Shown piece by piece: positions 37,001-47,900 of a stretch of 64,000 bases of DNA. The notes beneath the pieces are model-generated. The model worked only from the letters and a program-made list of their open reading frames with translations. It was not told where the DNA came from and ran no database searches. Location: positions 15,397,001 through 15,461,000 of the forward strand of contig NC_083387.1 of assembly GCF_031755915.1 (NCBI RefSeq), read 5' to 3'. Position 1 is the first letter of the stretch. Every line of letters starts with the position of its first letter. The position numbers and the translations under genes were made by a program. This stretch comes from Ziziphus jujuba (lineage: Eukaryota; Streptophyta; Magnoliopsida; Rosales; Rhamnaceae).

Positions 37001-40000
37001 AATCTAATTAGAATAAAGAACTTGAAATTCAAAAGAACATTTCAATTGAAAATAGATAAATAAATAACTAAAATATGTTGCAAACAAGTGGAGTAACACC
37101 ACTAGAACAGAGGCATAAAAAGCATCATAGTTATAGCTTCTGTAGCCAGCTGCACCAGGAGCAGCAAAAAACTATACAATATTAGAATTTTTTTAGATTA
37201 GGGATAGTTTATAATGTTTTACATAAAGTGCAAAGAGATTAGCATAAGAACATACCTGGGACTGATATAACAACACACATTCAATTAATGCAGCCCAGAT
37301 AAACTTCCAACCCATAACCGAACAGCAAAACCCCAAAACCCCCCAAGAAGTCGGAAATTTTAGGCAAGCTAGTGGGTATATCATTATATGGGAAACAGGT
37401 TGGGCAAAATGTACTAGCTGGCAGCAGTTTCATAATTCTTTCTACAGGTGCCTATATATCACTCTAGCTACCTATCTAGATGGTAGTATGTAATATTCTT
37501 TTTTGTATCCAAGAATCCCTCATCCGTCTCCTATTACAGTACCTGGAGGCTGAATGAGAGCTGCTGCTGAAGGCTGAGCAGGGACTACTAGGGGTTCAGT
37601 AGGGGCCGCTAAAGTGAGAGCAGCTGCTGGAGGCTGAATAGGGACAGCTAGGGGCTCAGTAGGGGCTGCTGAAGTCTGAGTGAAGGTTTCTGGTGGAGGG
37701 GGAACAGCAGCAGCTGGAGGGGGAACAGCAGCAGGTGGAGGGTTAACAGCAGCAGGTGGAGGGTTAACAGCAGCAGCCGGAGGCTGAACAAACTGCAATA
37801 GAATCAAAGCATCAACAAAATGGAAATCTAATAGGAATCATGCAGAAGTCCAAAAGTCCAAGAAATCAAGCAAAAATATATATATATATATATATATATC
37901 TTCTTCAAAAATAAATAATAAATAAATAAATAAATAGTCAAAAAAAATCAAAAAACCTTGATCAGGGATCATGCAAAAAGAAAATAATAATAATAAAAAA
38001 TAAAAAGGCAGTAACTATAAAATCAAAAAACCACAATGAACAAACCCTAAAGAGACAAGGCAGTAACTATAAAATCAGTAAACCTTGAACAAACCCTAAA
38101 GAGACTAAAATCTTCAATTACGTTCTTCCATTTCGAATTACATACTTCGATTTTAATTTATGAAAAGTTAGCAATAGAATCAATCAATAAATGAAAATGG
38201 AAATCTAATAGAATCAATCAATAAATGAAAATGGAAATCTAATAGAATCAATCAATAAATGAAAATGGAAATTTGAAACACCCCCATTTTTTGTTGTTTC
38301 TTGTTGAAACAGAGCTATTAAATTCTATTCGGTGCCCTTTTACTTAACTTTTTGCCATAGCTTAGTCTACACACTCAGAGGTTCATGGGAAGGACAATGG
38401 AAAAAAGATGATGAAATTGATAGAAAAGTTGAATATCCACTGAGAGAGCTTTTATCTATCTCTCTCAGGTCAAACAAAGAGTACACACATAGCGAATTAA
38501 ACAGCTCCATTATCCCAAAAACTCTATAACAAAGTAGAGCCTATTTAATTAATTAAACCCTATTGCCTATCTAGCTCAGAAAAATATCAACAAATTTCAG
38601 GAGGAGATTCTAGCTCTTTCTTGTTTTTTGGAACTATACCACATCCCCCGTTCTCGTCAAAATAAAACGTTTCCCTGAATCTGACTCTGGCTCATCATTG
38701 AAGTTGAAAACTATTCAATGAAATTACAAATGTCAAGGTACTCAAATTTACATATATAACAGTCAAGGAAGGAGGTAGGACAATGAAAAGAGGATCAGAA
38801 ACAGATATGTCAGAAGGACTAGGAATTCTCATAAAGGGTTATATTGAAAAGAGATACTCAAACCGCCATCAGGCAAAGTCTCATAACATTCAAGGCACAA
38901 ATTACCATATTAACTGAAAGCATGAACTGCAAACATTGGGAAACTGAATTTTCCATCATGGACCAAGTCAAAATTATGGAACTCAATTCTAATTTATGGA
39001 TAAGCATATTTAATACTTGAGTATGCCTCCTATATATGTAACTGAAAACTACTAACACCAAATAAATATTATCAATGTGTACATGTAGCAAATAAACTCT
39101 TATTTTCTTATGCACTCACACCATATAAAGAACCTTGATATGAAAATCATCCTCCACTAGAATAGTATTTCATAGAATTAGTTACTTCCAACAAAGAACA
39201 TCATATAACAGCTGCAAATATACCTCATAAAAAACTCAATTAGCAGAAAAATATACCTCATCAGTTACATACTTTAAAAAGCATTTAAAATTATGCTTGA
39301 TCATCAAGACAGTTTTGTCTCCCCAGTAATAATTTTATTTGCCTGTCTAAAAACGTCTAAAAGCTCCTAATTTCTATCAAGGATATTATCAGCAATTGTA
39401 TAGGTCTTCATCACTTTGATCAATCAGATCCTCTGTATTTACTTATTCCAAAGTCAATTTAGCCTTTGCTAATCAACTCCATACCAACTTGGAAAGATAG
39501 AGCAGACGGGAAGGAGAGATTGAAAACTAATAATCAAGATCAAAGATAAAGAAATCATACCACAAGTTGGCTGCCATCATCAGCAATGAGTTGCAGGTCA
39601 AGAGGAACTTGTTGCCAGATCTCCACTGGAGCATTGTTGGCATCCACGAGTTGCCCTAAGAAAAAATTGATAAACAATAATTACAATGGAGGTAGTTTTA
39701 TAATGTTTTACATATTTTATTTCCCCTTTTAACTTTTAAAGTGCAAAAACATTAGAATATACCTTAATTGACTTACCGCTGCAGATGTGACCACTATAGC
39801 AACAAGCATTGTAAAAAAAAAAAAAGAAATAATAATAATAACTGAAGAACTCGCAATAAAAGTAACAATTTGATAGTAAAAAAACAAAATAACTTCAAAA
39901 TATTCAAAATATACATACTTAAGCAAAAGAAGATAATCAAATTTTTGTGTAACAAAAAATGAAAGAAAAAGTACAGTTTCTAGAAAAATATTACGTAAGG

Positions 40001-41605
40001 TGAAAATAGTGAGCCAAAATTCAACTTCCAATCTAATTAGAATAAAGAACTTGAAATTCAAAAGAACATTTCAATTGAAAATAGATAAATAAATAAATAA
40101 CTAAAATATTTTGCAAACAAGTGGAGTAACACCACTAGAACAGAGGCATAAAAAGCATCATAGTTATAGCTTCTGTAGCCAGCTGCACCAGGAGCAGCAA
40201 AAAAATATACAATATTAGAATTTTATAAGAGTAGAGATAGTTTATAATGTTTTACATAGTTTATTTTCCTCTTTTAACTTTTCTTTAGTTTATTTTCCTC
40301 TTTTAACTTTTCTTTAACACAGTATTTTTCCTCTTCTAACTTTTCTTCTCAAAGTTTTTAACACAGCTACAAAGTGCAAAAGATTAGCATAAGAACATAC
40401 CTGTGACTGATACAACAACACACATTCAATTAATGAAGCCCAGATAAACTTCCAACCCATAACCGAACAGCAAAACCCCGAAACCCCCCAAGAAGTCAGA
40501 AATTTTAGGCAAGCTAGTGGGCATATCATTATATGGGAAACAGGTTGAGGCAAAATGTAATTAGCTAGCAGCAGTTTCATAATTCTTTCTACAGGTGCCT
40601 ACATATCACTCTACCTACCTATCTAGATGGTACTATGCAATATTCTTTTTTGTATCCAAGGATCCCTCATCCGTCCTCCTATTACAGTACCTGGAGGCTG
40701 AATGAGAGCTGGTGCTGGGGGCTGAATAGGGACTACTAGGGATTCACTAGGGGCCGCTGAAGTGAGGGGCTGAATAGGGACTACTAGGGGCTCAGTAGGG
40801 GCCACTGAAGTCTGAGTGAAGGTTTCTTGTGAAGGGGGAACAGCAGCAGGTGGAGGGGGAACAGCGGCAGGTGGAGGGTTAACAGCAGCAGCCGGAGGCT
40901 GAACAAACTGCAATAGAATCAAAGCATCAACAAAATGGAAATCTAATAGGAATCATGCAGAAGTCCAAAAGTCCAAGAAATCAAGCAAAAAAAAAAAGAA
41001 AAAAAAAAAAAGAAAAATCTTCTTCAAAAATAATAAATAAATAGTCAAAAAAAAAATCAAAAAACCTTGATCAGGAATCATGCAAAAATAAAATAATAAC
41101 AAGAAAAAATGAAAAAGGCAGTAACTATAAAATCAAAAAAAAGAGAGAGTAAAATCTTCAAGTACGTTCTTCCACTTCGAATTACGTACTTCGATTTTAA
41201 TTTGTGAAAAAGTTAGCAATAGAATCAATCAATAAATATAAATGGAAATCTAACAGAAGCGGGAATTACGTAGTAGCTCAAATAGCAAAAACAGGAATCG
41301 AGTAAAATCAAGAAATCTTCTTCAATTAAGCTCGTTAGGCCGTATAAAACCCTAGAAGTTCACATCTAAGAAACGGAATCATTAAAAAAAATAAAAAAAA
41401 AATGAAATCGGAAAACCTTGAACAAACCCTATAGAATCATGTAAATTAGAAGAGACACTAAAATCTTCAATTACGTACTTCAATTTCGATTGCGTTATTC
41501 CACAGTTCTTCGATTTCGATTACATAAAATTAAAAAAAAAATGAAAAATACCTCATCGTCACCTTCCAGAGAGCGCTCTTCCGCAGCAGAGAGATGGCTA
41601 TCCAT
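34087..41605 (-). CDS. Proline/glutamine-rich CCCH zinc-finger protein with tandemly duplicated internal exons (model partial)
   Basis: Minus-strand exons I can support: 41605-41552 (MDSHLSAAEERSLEGDDE), 40907-40691 (P/A-rich), 39655-39561, 37792-37543 (second P/A-rich copy), 36624-36551 (GQLVxGx heptads), 36474-36394 (ANNAPVEIWQQVPLDLQL), 35233-35174, 35089-34685 (about twelve QQPPxRPx units), 34520-34461, 34383-34264 and 34179-34087 (stop). Borders have GT/AG and the last five exons join in phase 0. A 17-nt micro-exon (39793-39777; 36761-36745) and an exon near 40150-40200 and 37110-37160 are probable but not fixed. The C-terminus holds three CCCH fingers: C-x8-C-x4-C-x3-H, then two C-x8-C-x5-C-x3-H. 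Such fingers usually bind RNA, so an RNA-binding role is an inference. I do not recognise the N-terminal part. One transcript or two genes cannot be decided here. Confidence 0.65.
34685..35089 (-). repeat. GC-rich 24-bp coding repeat (QQPPxRPx)
   Basis: About twelve degenerate units of eight codons (QQPPARPV, QQPPAWPA, QQRPFWPQ and similar) make up most of this exon. GC content rises sharply against the AT-rich surroundings. The repeat keeps all other frames open too, which produces long spurious frames on both strands. Confidence 0.85.
35253..38280. repeat. Tandem duplication, copy 1
   Basis: About 3.0 kb that aligns collinearly with 38404-41230. Both open with gatgatgaaattga.agaaa and gttgaatatccactgagaga. 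They share the 35700-35960/38858-39115 stretch, the micro-exon block, the P/A-rich exon and the end gaattac.tacttcgatttt. Divergence is a few percent, with scattered small indels. Confidence 0.92.
38404..41230. repeat. Tandem duplication, copy 2
   Basis: Partner of 35253-38280 in the same orientation. It lacks about 100 bp relative to copy 1 around 39645, where an exon tail and the following intron are missing, and gains small insertions near 40265-40370. Exon 1 and the promoter of the CCCH gene lie only beside this copy; the zinc-finger exons lie only beside copy 1. Confidence 0.92.
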
Positions 41606-41680
41606 CAGAGAAAGAAAATAAAGAAAAAGAAAAGAAAAGAAAAGAAGATGAAGAAGTTAGATACGAGTTACGGGAGTGGC

Positions 41681-41688
41681 TATTTATA
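41681..41688 (-). promoter_or_regulatory. Probable TATA box of the CCCH gene
   Basis: Minus-strand TATAAATA lies about 76 bases upstream of the ATG at 41605. This leaves room for a short purine-rich leader (agaaaag-rich, 41610-41650). Confidence 0.55.
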
Positions 41689-41809
41689 ATGAACAAAATT
41701 TTGGATGTTTAAGTTATAGTTAGGGGGAGTCACCGTGGAAATACACCGTATCAGATAGGAGCCTACTTGCTGGGGGTTGCGTTGGGCTTCCAGACTCGGA
41801 AAGAGGCTA

Positions 41810-41938
41810 CCCCTCCCCGCGAAACGACACCGTCGCATTTTGTTTCTTTGCGGCGGAATCCGCAGCGTTGTACCCCTCCTCGCGAAACGATACCGTCGCA
41901 TTTTGTTTCTTCGATTTGCAGAAATCGGCAGCGTTGTA
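41810..41938. repeat. Tandem duplication upstream of the CCCH gene
   Basis: Two units of 63-66 bp (starting 41810 and 41873) share cgcgaaacga.accgtcgca, ttttgtttct and gcagcgttgta. They lie 200-330 bases upstream of the start codon, so they may be promoter sequence. No defined regulatory motif is claimed. Confidence 0.7.
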
Positions 41939-42428
41939 TCTTCTTTCTTTGCTTCTCTGATTTGCAGACCAGCTACTGGCATTGCGGAAAAGAGAAGAAA
42001 AAACAAAAGAGGGGAAATGGTAGCGTTAATGCCACGCAGGATTGTACTTTTTTCTTTTTCTTTTTTTTTTTGGTTAAAAAACGCAGGATTGTACTTTAAT
42101 TCCCATATTTTTATACTACCGAAACTACCCTTCTCTTGTAACATATATTATATATTTATATAGATGTAGAGTTTATGACATTTGTGGCTTAAATATTGTC
42201 CTTTTCGGTGAGATACGGAATCCATTTTGAATTCTTATTAAATTTTCTTGCTTTTGCAAAATTGTAATAATGGTTTTAGTTTCTCCATGTGAGTGGGTTC
42301 TAACGGAAGGTTAGAGGATACACTGGCAATGATTTCCCAACAAAAATTATTATGTTACAGAGCATGGAAAGGGAATACTTCCCAAAAGTTGGAAAGGTTT
42401 AAGTGAAGTTTAATCAAAGGAGGAGTCG

Positions 42429-43613
42429 ATGGTGACAGAGGAGGATTTCTCTAATATGCATGAGGGATTTCCTCAGCTCAAGCTCATGGCTGATATTCTA
42501 GAAGCTGAAAAAAGATCCAGCCATACTCCAGTGGGGAAAATCATCACCGAGAAAGTTACTAGAAAAACAATAATGTTGATGATTACTAGATGAATACGAG
42601 TTGGTTAGTGTTGAGCAATTAAGCCTTAATACTTTCAGAATGAGGGCGGACCATGATAGAGTTTGATATCAGCAGCCATGGATGATAAATGGGGTGCACC
42701 TATGTCTAAAGGAGTGGAATCCCCACATGTCACTAAGGGATTTTGACTTCTCCTACTCCACTTTCTGGGTCCAAGTTCATCGTCTTCCGTTGTAATTCTT
42801 GAACAAGGATAATGCCATCAAGATTGGGAGATTATTCAAGGAGGTGATTCACTGTGAGGATTTATCAAGGAAGCGCATATTGGGTTTGAAATACTTAAGA
42901 ATATAGGTGGAAGTGAATATTTCAAAGCCATTATTAACCGGTTTCTTCCAAAAAAGTGGGACTGGTCGAACATGGATTCAATTTTGTTATGAGCATTTAG
43001 GGGATTTTGCTATAACTATGGTGTTATAGGACAGTTAAAAAACTCATGCAAAAGTATTGCAAATACCTCGTCTTAGACGGACATAGATGAGTATGAAATC
43101 TGGCTCCATGCTGAGGTGGATGCGTTCTCAATGGTTAGTGCAGGTAGTCACCTGTGACAAATTGAGAACCCACGGAGAGATTATTTTGATTCGTTGTCCA
43201 ACGAGGAACTAAGTGTCGAAGAGAGGAATCCACCCTCAGAGTAAGAGAATCCATCAAATGTTCTTAGGGCTAGTTCGGACTTCCGATCTACTAGAGTGGA
43301 GGAAGCACCAACGACGGCCACCAAAAATCAACATGCAGAGTTGCACTCTTCCTAAGAGGATGAACATTGTTCAAAGCATGGGGTAATGTCAGACAGATGC
43401 CCTAGTCATAGGGAAATATTGGGGAACAAAGTAGACTGGACTGACAAGGAACAGAGCCCTAGGTTGCACCAAAATGATTCGACTATAGAAGACAACTGGG
43501 TATTTTTAAATTTTGAAAAGAACCGAGAAGACAGAAACTCTAAGAGAGTCTTCGCGGGCGACGGAGAGGGTTTAGATGTGAACCCTAATGTTCTCTGGAA
43601 GGAGGAACAGAAG
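42429..43613 (+). pseudogene. L1-type LINE ORF1, left part of a split element
   Basis: Opens with MVTEEDFSNMHEGFPQLKL and shows the plant LINE ORF1 (DUF4283-like) core across frames: RMRADHDRV, QQPWMINGVHLCLKEWNP, FSYSTFWVQVHRLPL, LRIQVEVNISKPLLTG and the knuckle-like end DFCYNYGVIG. ORF1 encodes the RNA-binding protein of the element. Stops and shifts make it non-functional. It ends where the gypsy element begins (about 43614) and the LINE resumes at about 52307. Confidence 0.8.
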
Positions 43614-44079
43614 ACAACTGGGTATTTTTTTTTTTTATTCGACTTTACCTCTTCTTTTTTTTTTTTTTTTTCACTCACAGAACACAAACAACTGCAGTAG
43701 CAAGAATAATCACCAAAATTGCAATTCCAACTCCAAAACAAACACCAAACCCGTGACCTCCAAATAAACACAAATATGCAGGTTTTTTTTTTTTTTTTTT
43801 GAATATATGAATGCAAATATTTAAGACTAAAACAGCAAAGAAAAATCAACAAAAACCAAATTAACAAGAACAATGATAAAAGAGAACCAACAAACTAGGA
43901 AACAAAAATACGATAAAACTAGGAAATCCTAATTCAACTAGGAATGAATTCTTTTTTTTTTTTTTTTAAGATGCTGAACGTGTATAGGATGGATGCAACC
44001 TTAACCTAATGCTAAAATTGCAGAATAACACAAAAACAAATAAAGCAAATAAAGATAGATCAAACCTGAACAAAATTTA

Positions 44080-44091
44080 GCTCTGATACCA
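44080..44091 (-). promoter_or_regulatory. Second primer-binding site, after the 3' LTR
   Basis: Minus-strand TGGTATCAGAGC again. An ordinary element has this site only after its 5' LTR. Here it is followed by about 460 bp of leader identical in layout to 50666-51155. Confidence 0.9.
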
Positions 44092-44093
44092 AA

Positions 44094-44875
44094 TGATACG
44101 AACCTAGGACGACCTGCTCCTAAACCCGTATTATATTAGCCCGGATCTTTAATTAAGTTCAAGTTCTAATGGAATGACCTCAACCCCTAACCAACCTGTG
44201 GTTAGAAACCTTGGTATAATGTAGACGCCACAATAGGGGATGGAAAACCTATTGATAAGTCAGGCTAAAACAACCAATTCTCTAATGGTGTTTTAGGTGT
44301 TCTCAAAGAACAAATAGATAATTAATCTCACAAGTATTTTCTTAATCAAATCAAAGTTTTTCTTATTAATGAAAAATAAGCCTTTAAATAGGCTTTGAAA
44401 GAAACAAAAATAAACCCTAAAAACCCTAGGAAAAACCGGCCACTCAATGAAGAATTCTACCTTGGCCGAAACTTTCCTTTTCCTAATCTAATTTGGATTA
44501 ATTAATTCCTTTATTTTGAATTAGGAATTAATTAATTTACAAAGAAAATAATAAAATAATAACTTTCCTAATCTTATTTGTCCAGAAAATAAATAAATAG
44601 AAACTAAAAATAATGGTAGTTTCCTAAAACAAAAAGTAGAATAAAATTAGGAAACTAAAATACTAGCTTTTTGACTACATTGACTTTGACCAATTCTTTG
44701 ACCCAAGTGAGCTCCAAATCAGCTTCAATATGCTTTGTAGGATGCCAAATAAGCTTATTGTGAAGTTCCTCACGTTGCCCTTGCTTGGAAGTAAGAGAAA
44801 AGGCTAATACAGTAAAATACAGTAAAGCCCGCGAAGAATACAGCAAATCCGGCCTTTCCTTCTCCTTGTGCGCAA
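44094..44875 (-). repeat. Downstream (3') LTR of the gypsy element
   Basis: 782 bp from minus-strand TTTGCGCACAAGG to ggttcgtaTCA (44094), just after the purine tract aaggagg and 48 bases after the polyprotein stop. Its U3 start resembles the LTRs at 27793 and 28672 more than the upstream LTR of its own element. Confidence 0.85.
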
Positions 44876-44923
44876 ACCTCCTTGTTGGTCGGCTTTGAAG
44901 CTGGTTTGGTTGGTTTCTATGAC

Positions 44924-47900
44924 TCATCCTCCATATAAATTAAACCCATAAAGATGGGGTTCCAATTCATACAACCCGGCCTCTTTATTGTTACCAAAAA
45001 CGTCACCCGATCCCGTTTTGGCTTCTATTGCTTGTATGAGTAAAACAGGCCTTTGTTCTTTAGATATGGCCAACCCCTCTTGACTATGACTTATTCCTTG
45101 TATGAAGACAGCAAGATTATCCTTGAACTTCTTGGCTTGGGCCCTAGTGATCGGCCCCACCTTCATTTGTAATGGGTCAGCACCCCAGCGGGTTGTTGGT
45201 CGAGCTGTCTTGGGTGGATTCGCATCATTCCCCTCCTCTTGAAAAGGATTTGTCCTCAAATCGAACTCATCACCTGCAGCAAAAGGAGATAAATCAGCAA
45301 CATTAAAGGAAGCACTAACATTATACTCACCCGGTAGATCAAGCTTGTAAGCATTGTCGTTTATCCTCTCCAAAATTTGAAAAGGTCCATCACCCCTCGG
45401 CATGAGTTTTGATTTCCTTTGTTCGAGGAATCTTTCTTTCCTTAAATGCAGCCACACCCAATCTCCAGGTTCAAACACCATTGATTTTCGGCCTTGATTA
45501 GCCACCCTTGCATATTGCTCGGTCCTCCTCTCAATGTATGCTCGGGTTTTCTCATGAATCTGCTTTACAAAATCAGCTTTTTGTTTTCCATCTAGATTAG
45601 CACGCTCACTTAAAGGCAAAGGTGTTAAATCTAATGGAGTCAAAGGATTAAAACCATAAACAATTTCAAATGGAGTAAATTTAGTTGCTGAATGTAAAGA
45701 CCTATTATATGCAAATTCAACATGTGGCAAACATTCTTCCCAAGTCCTTAAATTTCTACTAATTAATGCTCTCAACAATGCAGACAAGGTTCTATTTACT
45801 ACTTCGGTTTGTCCATCAGTTTGTGGATGACAAGTAATTGAAAATAAAAGCTTAGTACCTAATTTAGCCCACAATGTTTTCCAAAAATAGCTTAAGAACT
45901 TAGCATCCCTATCCGACACAATAGTTTTTGGCATTCCATGCAATCTCACAATTTCCTTGAAAAATAAATTAGCAATGTTGGATGCATCATCAGTTTTATT
46001 ACATGCAATAAAATGTGCCATCTTAGAAAACCTATCTACTACAACAAATATTGAATCCTTACCTGTCCTTGACCTAGGCAACCCAAGAATAAAATCCATA
46101 GACAAATCTATCCAAGGATAGGTAGGAATCGGCAAAGGCTTATACAATCCATGCGGTTTCAATGTTGATTTTGTTTTTCGGCACTTCACACATCTTTCAC
46201 AAATTCTCTCAACATCTCTCCTCATGTTAGGCCAATAAAAATGTTCTTACAGCAAGGATAAAGTCTTTAAAATACCAAAATGACCCATTAAACCACCCCC
46301 ATGTCCTTCCCGAACCAATAATTCCCTAATACTACAATTAGGCACACAAAGTTTGTTTTCCTTAAACAAATATTCCTCAAATATGTAAAATTTATTAAAT
46401 CCATGTTTCAAACAGGTTCTAAAAATTTCTCCAAAGTCACTATCATGCTCATAAAGTTCTTTCAATTGTTCAAATCCAAGCAATCTAGCATCTAAAGTAG
46501 AAAAGAGCACATACCTTCGGGATAATGCATCGGCAACCACATTTTCCTTACCTTTTTTTGTAGCGGATCACATATGGAAATGTTTCAATAAATTCAATCC
46601 ACTTAGCATGCCTTCGGTTGAGCTTTCCTTGACCCTTGATATGCTTCAAGGACTCATGATCCTTATGAATCACAAACTCCTTTGGCATGAGATAATGCTG
46701 CCACGTCTCCAAAGCCCTCACCAAAGCATACATCTCCTTGTCATAAGTCGGGTAGTTTAGGGCAGCTCCATTCAATTTTTCACTAAAGTAGGCTATGGGC
46801 CTTCCTTCTTGCATTAAAACAGCTCCAATACCTACACCCGAAGCATCACACTCAATTTCAAAAGTCTTAGAAAAATTTGGCAAAACTAATAAAGGTGCAT
46901 TACACAATTTTTCTTTCAACAAATTAAAAGATTTTTCTTGTACTTCCCCCCATTTGAAGCCAACATTCTTCTTGACAACTTCATTCAATGGTGCTGCTAT
47001 GGTACTAAAATCCTTGACAAATCTTCGGTAAAAGCTTGCCAAGCCATGAAAACTCCTCACTTGGGTAATGGAAGTAGGAACCGGCCACTCTTGGATTGCC
47101 TTCACCTTAGCTTGATCAACTTTGATTCCTGCAGCACTTACTACAAAACCTAGAAACACAAGCTCTTCTTTGCAAAAGTCACATTTTTTAATGTTAGCAA
47201 ATAATCTTTTCTTTCTAAGAACTTGCAAAACTTGCCTAAGTTGATCCACATGGTCATCTAAATTTCGGCTATATATTAAAATGTCATCAAAATAAACAAC
47301 CACAAATTTACCAATAAATGGATGCATTACATGATTCATAAGCCTCATGAAAGTACTAGGTGCATTGGATAATCCAAAAGGCATAACTAACCATTCATAC
47401 AGTCCATATTTAGTTTTGAATGCGGTTTTCCATTCATCACCTTCTTTCATCCTAATTTGGTGATAACCACTCCTAAGATCAATTTTTGTAAACATGCAAG
47501 CACCATGCAATTCATCAAGCATATCATCTAATCTAGGAATGGGATGTCTATATTTGATGGTAATATTATTTATAGCTCTACAATCAACACACATTCTCCA
47601 AGAACCATCCTTTTTAGGTACCAACAAAACAGGAACAGCACATGGACTTAAACTCTCACGAATATATCCTTTATCAAGCAAATCACTTACCTGTTTTTGC
47701 AGCTCCTTTGTTTCTTCGGGATTGCTCCTATAAGCTGGTCTATTTGGTATGGCAGCCCCTGGAACAAAGTCAATTTGATGTTCTATCCCTCGAATAGGTG
47801 GTAGTCCACTTGGAATCTCATTTGGGAAGACATCTCCAAATTCCTTCAAAAGATCAATCATTGAACTTGGCAATTCAAGTTCTTCAAAGTTAGTTTGATC

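Noticed and set aside
40314..40580. Cys/Leu-rich frame in both duplicate copies (FCCSVMGWKFIWA)
   Set aside because: Conserved only because the duplication is recent; it has no start or in-phase acceptor, and is most likely intronic.
41680..42144. Overlapping frames on both strands upstream of the CCCH gene
   Set aside because: They arise from the tandem duplicated unit and T-runs, lack a known motif, and overlap the promoter.
43406..43873. 155-residue minus-strand frame
   Set aside because: It crosses the joint of LINE ORF1 and gypsy leader and is built on homopolymers.
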